Source of the DNA: CAZFIO01 sp964519585
Lineage (GTDB): Bacteria; Bacillota; Clostridia; Tissierellales; Tissierellaceae
DNA: 13,235 nucleotides
Direction of reading: 5' to 3'
Assembly (NCBI GenBank): GCA_964519585.1
Contig: CAZFIO010000049.1
Span: forward strand, 1-13,235
Shown here: in pieces, positions 6,603-12,435 of the stretch
Layout of the letters: the number at the start of each line of letters is the position of its first letter
Position numbering within the stretch: position 1 is the stretch's first letter
Made by a program: the position numbers and the translations under genes
The notes under the pieces: model-generated
The model's input: only the letters and a program-made list of their open reading frames with translations
What the model was told of the DNA's origin: nothing
Database searches by the model: none

Positions 6603-7379
6603 ATGAATTTTAATATAAGTAAATATGATCTTCTTGAANNNNNNNNNNTCAAGACCGTATAATCTACAAATATTAAGGCAAAGGAAATTGCAGAAAATGT
6701 GGAGGAAGGAAGAGTAATAGTAGCTAAAGAGCAATGTGCTGGTAAGGGACGGCTAGGAAGGTCTTGGACCTCAACTAAGGACAAGGGTTTATGGATGAGC
6801 ATTATTTTAAAGCCTAGTATACCCCTAAGAGATATTCCCAAAATTGGCCTTCTTGTTTCTGCAGTAGTCCATAAGTCTTTAGAGGATATGGGAATTAAGA
6901 CAAGTATTAAGTGGCCAAATGATATCATTTTGGAGGGTAAGAAGATTTGTGGCATTTTAATTGAAGTAGATGGAAATATGGATAGGCTTAATCATGTTAT
7001 TGTTGGAATAGGTCTTAATATAAGCCAGGATATGGAAGACTTCCCTGAAGATATCCGATTAAAGGCTGGGTCAATAAAAATGCTTACAAGTAAGGAACTT
7101 AATATTGATATACTTTTAGACAAGATTTTGCATAACTTTAGTAATTTTTATAAGTTATTTATAGATAAGGGAGATATAGACTATGTATTGGAAGTAAATA
7201 AATGTAACTCTATTTTGATTGGCAAAGAAGTATATTTAATTAAGTCTGAGGGTGAAAGAAGAAAAGGTCTAGCCTTGGATATAAACAATCAGGGAGAGCT
7301 TATAGTAAAATTCCCAGAAGGAATAGAGAAAGTCTATGGTGGAGAAGTGTCCGTCAGAGGCTTGAAAGGATATATTTAA
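6603..7379 (+). CDS. birA: biotin--[acetyl-CoA-carboxylase] ligase (monofunctional type), interrupted by assembly gap and in-frame TAA
   Basis: Activates biotin as biotinyl-AMP and attaches it to Lys106 of AccB. From 6663 the frame is clean: STNIKAKEIAEN, then VIVAKEQCAGKGRLGRSWTS (biotin/ATP loop), IKWPNDIILEGKKICGILIE, and the C-terminal SH3-like domain ending GGEVSVRGLKGYI. The start is probably the ATG at 6603 (or the adjacent one at 6600), with GGAAGGTG just upstream. This gives MNFNISKYDLLE before the Ns. After the gap, KTV is followed by TAA (6660-6662) where VDSTN is expected, so the sequence reads KTV-stop-STN. The frame is conserved on both sides. The short N-terminus leaves no room for a DNA-binding domain unless the gap is larger than 10 bases. 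If the TAA is real, translation could only restart downstream, for example at the weakly placed in-frame ATG at 6699, and would lose STN. A sequencing or assembly error beside the gap is more likely. Confidence 0.85.
6639..6648. other. assembly gap (10 Ns) inside birA
   Basis: Ten undetermined bases. The flanks TCTTGA and TCAAGA are inverted repeats of six bases, which may be chance or may mark how the contig ends met. The true gap length is unknown; ten would keep the birA frame. Confidence 0.98.
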
Positions 7380-7383
7380 TAAT

Positions 7384-7419
7384 ACTAGTCCTGTTATTTT
7401 AGGACTAGTTTTGTTTTTT
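7384..7419 (+). terminator. rho-independent terminator of birA
   Basis: A perfect 9-bp stem ACTAGTCCT/AGGACTAGT (7384-7392 and 7401-7409) has an 8-nt loop and is followed by TTTGTTTTTT. It begins five bases after the birA stop. Confidence 0.88.
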
Positions 7420-7517
7420 ACTAGTAGATGTATCAAAAATATCCTAATTAGATTTAAAGTAATTTTTTATCTATTAATTTTGCTAATCCTATAAGATTCT
7501 CTATAGAAAATAGCTAT

Positions 7518-7546
7518 TTAACCTTTCAAATCTACAATGTTATACT
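7518..7546 (+). promoter_or_regulatory. promoter of the TDT transporter gene
   Basis: TTAACC (7518-7523), a 17-bp spacer, and TATACT (7541-7546) preceded by TGT as an extended -10. The gene starts 30 bases downstream of the -10. A 12-bp palindrome AAATAGCTATTT (7508-7519) touches the -35 box and could bind a regulator. Confidence 0.6.
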
Positions 7547-7575
7547 TTAAGAGACAAAGATGAAAGGAGTGCTAT

Positions 7576-8544
7576 ATGAAGAACTTATTGAAAAAATTAC
7601 CCCTACCTGTTACAGGTCTTATGCTTGGATTTGCTGCCCTAGGCAATTTAATCCAATCATATAGTCAAGGAATAAGGAATGTATTTGGGCTTATTTCATT
7701 TACAATCCTTATTCTAATTCTTTTAAAGATAATTATATTCCCTAAGGGAGTTAAAGAGGCTCTGGAGAATCCAGTTGTTGCAAGTGTTTTTCCTACCACT
7801 TCAATGACAATCATGCTCTTTGCAACCTATATTAAACCCTTTAGTGGAAGCCTTGCCAATTTATTTTGGTTTATAGGTCTTATACTACATATTATGTTGA
7901 TGGCCTGGTTTACACAGAAATTTGTTTTAAAGAAGAACTACAATATTAAGAAGGTTTTCCCTTCTTGGTTTATTCCCTATGTAGGGATAGCAGTAGCTAG
8001 TGTTTCAGCTCCTGCAGTTGGGATGCAGGCCATAGGTAGAATAATATTTTGGTTTGCACTTGCTTCTTTCATAATCTTGTTACCCCTTGTCCTAAAGAGA
8101 GTATTTATAGTCAAGGAAATTCCTGAGCCTGCCCTAGCCTGTATGGGGATATTAGCCGCACCTGCTAGTCTTTGCTTGGCAGGATATTTGAATTCATTCC
8201 AACTGAAAAATACGGCTATGGTTTATTCTTTACTAATAGTGGCACAGATCCTATATTGGGGAGTAATACTATACCTTCCTAAGATGCTAAAACTTAAGTT
8301 TTACCCTAAGTTTTACCCTAGTTTTTCTGGCTTTACCTTTCCCTTGGTCATAAGTGGACTAGGCCTAAAACTAAGCAATGGATTCTTGAGTAAGTCAGGA
8401 AGTCCTATAGCATTTCTCCCTATCTTGGTAAATATAGAAGAAATATTAGCAATACTTGCATGTTTATTTGTACTGATTAAATATTTGGGCTTTTTATTTA
8501 TAAAAGAAAACTTGCAAGCTAGTTCAGTGGAAGCTGGAAAGTAA
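7576..8544 (+). CDS. TDT family transporter (TehA/SLAC1 fold)
   Basis: A polytopic inner-membrane protein of 322 residues with about ten hydrophobic segments and a short N-terminal tail. It starts KLPLPVTGLMLGFAALGN, the signature start of the TehA/Mae1/SLAC1 (voltage-dependent anion channel, PF03595) superfamily. Further family-like stretches are VFPTTSMTIMLFATY (about 72-86), FWFIGLILHIMLMAWF (about 95-110) and WFIPYVGIAVASVSAPA (about 131-147). The family exports or channels anions such as tellurite, sulfite, malate or nitrate, and the substrate here cannot be told. AAAGGAG lies 7 nt before the ATG. It is followed after 51 bp by the DUF169 gene on the same strand, with no terminator between, so the two are probably co-transcribed. 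It is not functionally tied to the fatty-acid cluster in any visible way. Confidence 0.85.
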   Translation: MKNLLKKLPLPVTGLMLGFAALGNLIQSYSQGIRNVFGLISFTILILILLKIIIFPKGVKEALENPVVASVFPTTSMTIMLFATYIKPFSGSLANLFWFIGLILHIMLMAWFTQKFVLKKNYNIKKVFPSWFIPYVGIAVASVSAPAVGMQAIGRIIFWFALASFIILLPLVLKRVFIVKEIPEPALACMGILAAPASLCLAGYLNSFQLKNTAMVYSLLIVAQILYWGVILYLPKMLKLKFYPKFYPSFSGFTFPLVISGLGLKLSNGFLSKSGSPIAFLPILVNIEEILAILACLFVLIKYLGFLFIKENLQASSVEAGK

Positions 8545-8595
8545 GCACATTAAGGGATAGTTTAATATAATTTCATTAAATTTGGAGGCGATAAG

Positions 8596-9402
8596 ATGGA
8601 TCTTAAACATAGTATAGATTTGATAGAGTCTTATTTGGATTTAGATAGAAAGCCTGTAGGGGTTAAGTTTTTCTTTGATAGAGATGAGTTTGATAATTTT
8701 GAAGTAGATCAAAAGGACCGTAAGGTTACCTATTGCAATGCTGTACAACTGGCAAGTAAGGGGAATCCTATGAAACTTACCAAGGAAAATCATGGCTGCC
8801 CTAATGGTGCCATGGCTTTAAAGATGGGTCCTATACCTGAGCCAATATCCAACGGTAAGGGAAGATTTAGTAAGAATATATACCAGAGTGTAGAAATATC
8901 AAAAAGCATCAATGATGATATGCTATTTCTTCAAGAAGAACCTTATGGTATAGCAGTTATGCCACTGGCAAATTATAAGGAGGACCCTGATATTGTAATT
9001 CTTGTTTCTAGTTCTTATAATATTATGAGGATGATTCAGGGACATGGTTATTTTAATGGCTATACAAATAATTTAAGAACCGTAGGTTTGCAAGCTGTAT
9101 GTCAAGATCTGACAAGCTACCCCTATAACACCCAAGATATAAATATCACTCTCTTGTGTCCTGGAACTAGGCTAGTTGCTGATTGGCAAGTAGATGAAAT
9201 AGGTATTGGTATCCCTTTTAAAAAGTGGTATAAAATTGTAGAAGGTGTCAAAGAAACAACCAATCCCTTTGAAAGAAATAGAAATAAAAGGGGAATTGAA
9301 GAAAGGCTAGAAGCCCGTGGATTAGATTCCAGTGGTATCAAATTTAAGGAAAATTATGACGATGGATCATATAGTGGTGGAAGAGTAGAAGTTGAAAAAT
9401 AA
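8596..9402 (+). CDS. DUF169 family protein (COG2043)
   Basis: A soluble 268-residue protein with no signal peptide or membrane segment. It fits the DUF169 family (PF02596): an N-terminal DRKPVGVKFF, the segment ENHGCPNGAMALKMG, GIAVMPLANY, DIVILVSSSYNIMRMIQGHGYFNG and LLCPGTRLVADW. Four cysteines, C47, C68, C169 and C188, lie in the recognisable motifs YCNAVQLA, HGCPNG, AVCQDL and LLCPGTR. They could bind a metal or Fe-S cluster, but that is inference. Function of the family is unknown. The ATG is preceded by GGAGG at 7 nt, and a TATAAT-like box at 8566-8571 without a good -35 lies just upstream. It follows the TDT transporter gene and precedes a strong hairpin terminator, so the pair forms a short transcription unit. 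Confidence 0.85.
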   Translation: MDLKHSIDLIESYLDLDRKPVGVKFFFDRDEFDNFEVDQKDRKVTYCNAVQLASKGNPMKLTKENHGCPNGAMALKMGPIPEPISNGKGRFSKNIYQSVEISKSINDDMLFLQEEPYGIAVMPLANYKEDPDIVILVSSSYNIMRMIQGHGYFNGYTNNLRTVGLQAVCQDLTSYPYNTQDINITLLCPGTRLVADWQVDEIGIGIPFKKWYKIVEGVKETTNPFERNRNKRGIEERLEARGLDSSGIKFKENYDDGSYSGGRVEVEK

Positions 9403-9414
9403 TATTTTTAAAAT

Positions 9415-9451
9415 AATACTAGTCGGTAGTTACAAACCACCGACTAGTATT
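9415..9451 (+). terminator. long hairpin terminator after the DUF169 gene, possibly bidirectional
   Basis: A 13-bp perfect stem (9415-9427 with 9439-9451, core ACTAGTCGGT/ACCGACTAGT) can extend inward by three more pairs past an A-C mismatch, leaving an ACA loop. The 3' side is TTTAAATTT, a modest U-tract, and the other strand also leads into an AT-rich tail. It separates the convergent DUF169 and DUF1259 genes and could serve both. Confidence 0.75.
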
Positions 9452-9530
9452 TTAAATTTAGCAGATATTAGTATTATGAGAAAAATTTTAAAATCTCCGA
9501 TATAGCTTTAGATATTTTATCGCAACCTGT

Positions 9531-9923
9531 TCATCTAAGCACCCTAAAAGCTGCTGCAACCTTCCTTGCAAATGCAAGTGGAGGTTCTACTGATTGAAAA
9601 TGAATATACATTAATCTTGGGTAATCAAAAAGCCAGTGATTGTGAATTGCCGAAACAATAATACCATATTCCATTAGAAGGGCTGAAAATTCTGGTATCT
9701 CATCCTCAAGAATAACTGTTTCTCCTAGATTTAAAGTGTTTCCCCTACAATCCATGGATTCAAAAGAAAACATTGCTGCAAGTGCCAAGGGTGAAATAGA
9801 TTGTCTTCCTTCAATACATGCATTTATATCTCTCATGCGCATTACTATGCACATTCCATCCTCATGTTCTAAAACCTCAGAATTTAAAATTGCTGCAAAT
9901 TTTTGACAAGTAGCATTACACAT
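9531..9923 (-). CDS. DUF1259 (LppY/LpqO-like) domain protein
   Basis: A 130-residue protein consisting only of the DUF1259 core. Features in order are DINACIEGRQSISPLALAAMFSF (32-54), ETVILEDEIPEFSALLMEYG (68-87), and the family hallmark IVSAIHNHWLFDYPRLMYIHF (89-109) with H94, N95 and H96. Mycobacterial LppY/LpqO are lipoproteins with this domain, but here there is no signal peptide and the product should be cytoplasmic. Five cysteines (C2, C6, C25, C36, C59) are more than average for so small a protein. The biochemical role is unknown; the paired histidines suggest metal binding, which is inference. AGGAGGAG lies 5 nt before the ATG, an excellent ribosome site. It is monocistronic as far as visible: convergent with DUF169, and separated from the RHH gene by a terminator. 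Confidence 0.82.
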   Translation of the reverse strand: MCNATCQKFAAILNSEVLEHEDGMCIVMRMRDINACIEGRQSISPLALAAMFSFESMDCRGNTLNLGETVILEDEIPEFSALLMEYGIIVSAIHNHWLFDYPRLMYIHFQSVEPPLAFARKVAAAFRVLR

Positions 9924-9957
9924 CTTAACTCCTCCTAGAATATTTTAGATACAGTTT

Positions 9958-9963
9958 ATTATA
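9958..9963 (-). promoter_or_regulatory. -10 box for the DUF1259 gene
   Basis: TATAAT on the minus strand, 34 bases upstream of the ATG. TTGTCA further upstream is at a 20-bp spacing, too long for a normal -35, so the promoter call is weak. Confidence 0.35.
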
Positions 9964-10025
9964 TTCCTCAGAGGCTAAAGGTGTGACAAGCTATTTCCCT
10001 TAATTTTAGCCTAATTAATATGTAG

Positions 10026-10052
10026 AAGCATTAGGGATTTTCCCTAATGCTT
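10026..10052 (-). terminator. terminator after the SPFH-RHH gene pair
   Basis: A perfect 12-bp stem AAGCATTAGGGA/TCCCTAATGCTT with a 3-base loop begins 26 bases after the RHH stop codon on the minus strand. The downstream U-tract is short (TTCTA). On the plus strand the hairpin is followed by TTATA, so it could stop transcription either way. Confidence 0.72.
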
Positions 10053-10078
10053 TTATACTAACTGTTAATATTTTTCTT

Positions 10079-10243
10079 TTATTCATCTTTTTTACTGGTT
10101 TTCTTCCTTTGCCTTACAGCCTCTGTCAGTAGAAATTCGATCTGCCCATTGATAGACCTGAATTCATCTTCAGCCCAGGATGCAATCTCCTCGTAAAGCT
10201 TGGAAGATATCCTTAGGGGTATTTGCTTCCTTTTTTCGCTCAT
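10079..10243 (-). CDS. ribbon-helix-helix (Arc-type) DNA-binding protein
   Basis: A 54-residue basic protein with the Arc/MetJ fold: a strand KQIPLRIS (6-13), helix A starting at [14 protein letters not shown] (15-28), a turn RSINGQ, and helix [16 protein letters not shown] (34-48). The strand residues would insert in the DNA major groove as a dimer. I chose the ATG at 10241-10243, one base after the SPFH stop codon. A GTG six codons upstream inside the SPFH gene is in frame but gives an unconserved MEVCTK extension. Translation is probably coupled to the SPFH gene, and no separate promoter is seen. From memory, small RHH genes of this type often follow SPFH genes in Firmicutes, so the link is probably functional. 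Its DNA target is unknown. No toxin gene is adjacent, so an antitoxin role has no support. Confidence 0.82.
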   Translation of the reverse strand: MSEKRKQIPLRISSKLYEEIASWAEDEFRSINGQIEFLLTEAVRQRKKTSKKDE

Positions 10244-10244
10244 T

Positions 10245-11258
10245 TTAGTACAGACTTCCACTATTTACAATGGGCTGGGCATCCTTACTACCACATAGGA
10301 TTACTAGTAAATTTGATACCATAGCGGCCTTTCTTTCCTCGTCTAAATCCACAATCTCTTTTTCATTTAGTTTTTCCAAGGCCATTTCTACCATCCCTAC
10401 TGCACCATCTACAATCATCTTTCTAGCATCTATGATTGCACTGGCCTGTTGCCTTTGAAGCATTACAGCTGCAATTTCTGGAGCATAGGCTAGGTAGGTA
10501 ATCCTTGCCTCAATGATTTCTAAACCTGCCTCTTCCACCCTAGATTGGATCTCTTCCCGTATTCTTTCTGCTACAATTGCACTAGAGCCCCTTAGGCTTC
10601 CTTCATCTGCTTCTCCATCTCCCGTAGTATCTATGCCTGGAGCAACATCATAGGGGTAGATTCTCACTATATTTCTAACTGCACTGTCAGCTTGTAGGGA
10701 TAGGTATTCCTTAAAATTGTCTACATTAAATACAGCCTTGGAGGTATCTACTACCCTCCACATTACGGCAATCCCAATTTCTACAGGGTTACCAAGGACA
10801 TCATTTACCTTCTGCCTACTATTATTAAGGGTCATAACCTTTAGAGATATCTTCTTGCCAAGATTTAATGTAGTAGATTTGCCATCACCTAGGTTTATCT
10901 TTGCTGCCCCACCATCTACATCACCACTTTGGCCAAGCCTTGTTTGGGCTGCAGGGTTTACTGCAGTGGAAAATGGATTAACAAAATAAAAACCCGCTTC
11001 CCTTATTGTCCCAGTATACTTCCCAAAAAGGGTTAATACTAAGGCCTCTTGAGGTCTTAGAGTTTTTAGGCCTAAGAATAATATTATTCCTCCTATAATT
11101 CCTACAATCCCCAAAACTAAGGGTATAGCCCCTATTACACCATAATTATCAATGGTAGCTGCCCCAAAGATAAAGGAAAATATTGATAGCCCTATGAGTC
11201 CTAAAATTAAAAAGAGCATGGGCATACCTTTTTTTGCTTTTAAGATTTTTTCTTCCAT
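10245..11258 (-). CDS. SPFH/band 7 (stomatin-prohibitin) membrane protein
   Basis: A 337-residue protein anchored by two N-terminal membrane helices (about 12-34 and 40-64). A long cytoplasmic SPFH domain follows: [30 protein letters not shown] is not quoted in full, but [15 protein letters not shown] begins near residue 67. Next come [20 protein letters not shown] (137-156), [20 protein letters not shown] (157-176), [18 protein letters not shown], an acidic insert [11 protein letters not shown] (210-220), and the helix [20 protein letters not shown]. It ends with a coiled-coil rich tail containing [14 protein letters not shown]. Such proteins oligomerise into membrane scaffolds associated with microdomains or proteases. 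I chose the ATG at 11256-11258, with GGGGAG 7 nt upstream; upstream in-frame codons give an unconserved extension crossing the promoter. It has its own consensus promoter and drives the following RHH gene. Confidence 0.9.
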   Translation of the reverse strand: MEEKILKAKKGMPMLFLILGLIGLSIFSFIFGAATIDNYGVIGAIPLVLGIVGIIGGIILFLGLKTLRPQEALVLTLFGKYTGTIREAGFYFVNPFSTAVNPAAQTRLGQSGDVDGGAAKINLGDGKSTTLNLGKKISLKVMTLNNSRQKVNDVLGNPVEIGIAVMWRVVDTSKAVFNVDNFKEYLSLQADSAVRNIVRIYPYDVAPGIDTTGDGEADEGSLRGSSAIVAERIREEIQSRVEEAGLEIIEARITYLAYAPEIAAVMLQRQQASAIIDARKMIVDGAVGMVEMALEKLNEKEIVDLDEERKAAMVSNLLVILCGSKDAQPIVNSGSLY

Positions 11259-11295
11259 TTTACACTCCCCTTTTTTATATCTTGTTGATACCATA

Positions 11296-11324
11296 ATTAT
11301 ATCAATTAGATATGGGTAAGTCAA
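11296..11324 (-). promoter_or_regulatory. promoter of the SPFH-RHH unit
   Basis: On the minus strand, TTGACT (11319-11324), exactly 17 bp, then TATAAT (11296-11301). It starts ten bases beyond the stop codon of the preceding small gene, with no terminator between. Transcription should start near 11289, leaving a leader of about 30 bases. Confidence 0.85.
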
Positions 11325-11334
11325 TATTCAATTT

Positions 11335-11538
11335 TTATTTATTAGTTTTTACCAGGCTTCTCTTCCATCTTTTAAGCCTAGTCATACCTCCATTGCCTAT
11401 ATATAGGCCTAAAATTATTAGGGATATGCTTAAACCACTTATAAAACATCCTATATCATAGGGAATGGTAAAAATATACTTTGTACTATTTAATAATAAA
11501 CCTAAAACTATATATTTGTTTCCCTTTTTATTTTTCAT
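11335..11538 (-). CDS. small predicted membrane protein, unknown function
   Basis: A 67-residue protein with a basic start (MKNKKGNK), one moderate hydrophobic stretch (about 9-24) and one strong membrane helix (about 30-49: IGCFISGLSISLIILGLYIG). It ends in a strongly basic tail (RLKRWKRSLVKTNK). The charge pattern suggests that the C-terminus lies in the cytoplasm. I recognise no family. It follows the four-helix membrane protein by 15 bp, with AAAGGG about 8-9 nt upstream of its ATG, and is third in the XRE regulator cassette. It could be a genuine small protein or a poorly conserved one; the spacing, start and ribosome site favour real coding. Confidence 0.62.
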   Translation of the reverse strand: MKNKKGNKYIVLGLLLNSTKYIFTIPYDIGCFISGLSISLIILGLYIGNGGMTRLKRWKRSLVKTNK

Positions 11539-11553
11539 ATTTTTATCCCTTTC

Positions 11554-11994
11554 TTAAACCTTATTATGGTAGTAAATTTTAAATAGTCCCTTAACCAAGC
11601 TTACAAAAATAGTGGATCCTAAGAGGGTGAAAAATACAGCATCACTATAGTATCCAGCAATTATAGTTGCTGTAGCAAATCCTAGAATACATATATTTAT
11701 TCCTATAGCTCCTGTCTTTTGAAGTATCATAGCTGTACGCTCATCATTTTCCTTGATATATAGTTTTCTAAGTTCCTTATCATCCCTAATAGCTCTAAGA
11801 TTTATAAATATATAGATGATTAAGAGTAAACCAAGACTTGTTAGGGCTCCACCATGGAAGCTTATAATATGGTCTGATGGCCTAGGTAATCTTTCTTGAT
11901 TTAAAAATAGGACCATGTAGATTAATAGTAAACTGACAAATAATAAAATAAGATACTGCATCCTCTTACGAATCTCTGCTTTAAATTTCTCCAT
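11554..11994 (-). CDS. four-helix membrane protein with ENDERT motif (DUF2178-like)
   Basis: A 146-residue integral membrane protein. Hydrophobic helices lie at about 12-31, 48-66, 94-114 and 117-138, with a charged cytoplasmic loop (67-92) between helices 2 and 3. That loop holds LRKLYIKENDERT (76-88), a motif I associate with small Firmicute membrane proteins encoded next to XRE regulators, often labelled DUF2178; this family match is from memory. I chose the ATG at 11992-11994, one base after the regulator's stop codon, with GGAGGAGG just upstream, inside the end of the regulator gene. An in-frame ATG fourteen codons further up lies within the regulator gene and lacks this site. Function is unknown. 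Coupled translation with the XRE gene suggests that the regulator controls the membrane protein or senses its state. Confidence 0.75.
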   Translation of the reverse strand: MEKFKAEIRKRMQYLILLFVSLLLIYMVLFLNQERLPRPSDHIISFHGGALTSLGLLLIIYIFINLRAIRDDKELRKLYIKENDERTAMILQKTGAIGINICILGFATATIIAGYYSDAVFFTLLGSTIFVSLVKGLFKIYYHNKV

Positions 11995-11995
11995 C

Positions 11996-12202
11996 TTATA
12001 CCTCCTCCACTTCTGAAAAATCAAATACTTCTTCAATAGTCATACCAAAATACCTTGCAATCTTATAGGCTAATACCAGGGAAGCAGTGTATCTCCCGCC
12101 TTCTATGGATATAATTGTTTGTCGAGTAACACCTACAGCTAAAGCAAGTTCTTCCTGTGTAATCTTGTTTTTTTCTCTTAGTTCCCTAACCCTAGTTTTC
12201 AA
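11996..12202 (-). CDS. XRE-family transcriptional regulator (small, YozG-like)
   Basis: A 68-residue single-domain regulator of the Cro/C1 type. The helix-turn-helix is at about 16-35 (TQEELALAVGVTRQTIISIE), preceded by MKTRVRELREKNK and followed by ASLVLAYKIARYFGMTIEEVF, which forms the rest of the five-helix fold. There is no ligand-binding domain. The start is a TTG at 12200-12202; no ATG or GTG gives this N-terminus, and AAGGAG plus GGTGG lie in the 20 nt upstream. It is first in a three-gene unit with two membrane proteins. Its promoter overlaps two near-identical 18-bp repeats, so autoregulation is likely. Small XRE proteins like this commonly pair with a membrane gene in Firmicutes; the signal is unknown. 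Confidence 0.88.
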   Translation of the reverse strand: MKTRVRELREKNKITQEELALAVGVTRQTIISIEGGRYTASLVLAYKIARYFGMTIEEVFDFSEVEEV

Positions 12203-12218
12203 ATTCCACCCTCTCCTT

Positions 12219-12259
12219 GTATAGTGCGCTTTACATTTATAGTATAGTATGCTTTACAT
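12219..12259. repeat. tandem 18-bp repeats over the XRE promoter, candidate operators
   Basis: Two direct copies lie at 12219-12236 and 12242-12259, reading GTATAGTNNGCTTTACAT on the plus strand with 16 of 18 bases identical. Their starts are 23 bp apart, about two helical turns. Each copy is itself an imperfect dyad (TGTA...TACA ends). One copy covers the -10 box and spacer and the other covers the predicted start of transcription. A further palindrome, TTACATGTAA, lies at 12254-12263. Confidence 0.7.
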
Positions 12260-12269
12260 GTAATGTCAA
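12241..12269 (-). promoter_or_regulatory. promoter of the XRE regulator cassette
   Basis: On the minus strand, TTGACA (12264-12269), exactly 17 bp, then TATACT (12241-12246). Transcription should start near 12234. The match to consensus is strong, so the promoter would need repression, which fits the overlapping repeats. Confidence 0.82.
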
Positions 12270-12306
12270 GTGTCCTATACATAATATTTTGGAATATTTA
12301 AAATAA

Positions 12307-12337
12307 AATCCTATTTAGCAGATAGCCAAATAGGATT
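12307..12337 (-). terminator. terminator after the ABC permease gene
   Basis: A perfect 10-bp stem (12307-12316 with 12328-12337, AATCCTATTT/AAATAGGATT) has an 11-nt loop and, on the minus strand, is followed by TTATTTTAA. It lies about 100 bases after the permease stop. No gene is seen in the intervening AT-rich stretch 12338-12435. Confidence 0.75.
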
Positions 12338-12435
12338 GAGTCTAAACATTATATAAGGTTATTAATTAGCCTAAAATCTTTCTTAGATCCATTAAACTAA
12401 TCTTTCAATTTAGGATTAATATGGCTTATAGCATT

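Noticed and set aside
6660..6662. Stop-codon recoding in birA
   Set aside because: Known recoding uses UGA or UAG in special contexts. This is UAA beside an assembly gap, so sequence error is simpler.
6557..6955. Minus-strand frame running across the Ns
   Set aside because: It is antisense to birA, reads through undetermined bases, and has no domain features.
7420..7575. Riboswitch or leader RNA before the TDT gene
   Set aside because: The 12-bp palindrome overlaps the -35 box upstream of the transcript, and the predicted leader is only about 20-25 bases, too short.
10079..10243. Antitoxin of a toxin-antitoxin pair
   Set aside because: The fold fits an antitoxin, but the partner is an SPFH protein and no toxin-like gene is adjacent.
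10717..10989. Plus-strand frame of 90 codons
   Set aside because: It is antisense to the conserved SPFH domain and has no ribosome site.
12338..12435. Small gene between the permease and its terminator
   Set aside because: There is no open frame with a ribosome site; the stretch is AT-rich with scattered stops.
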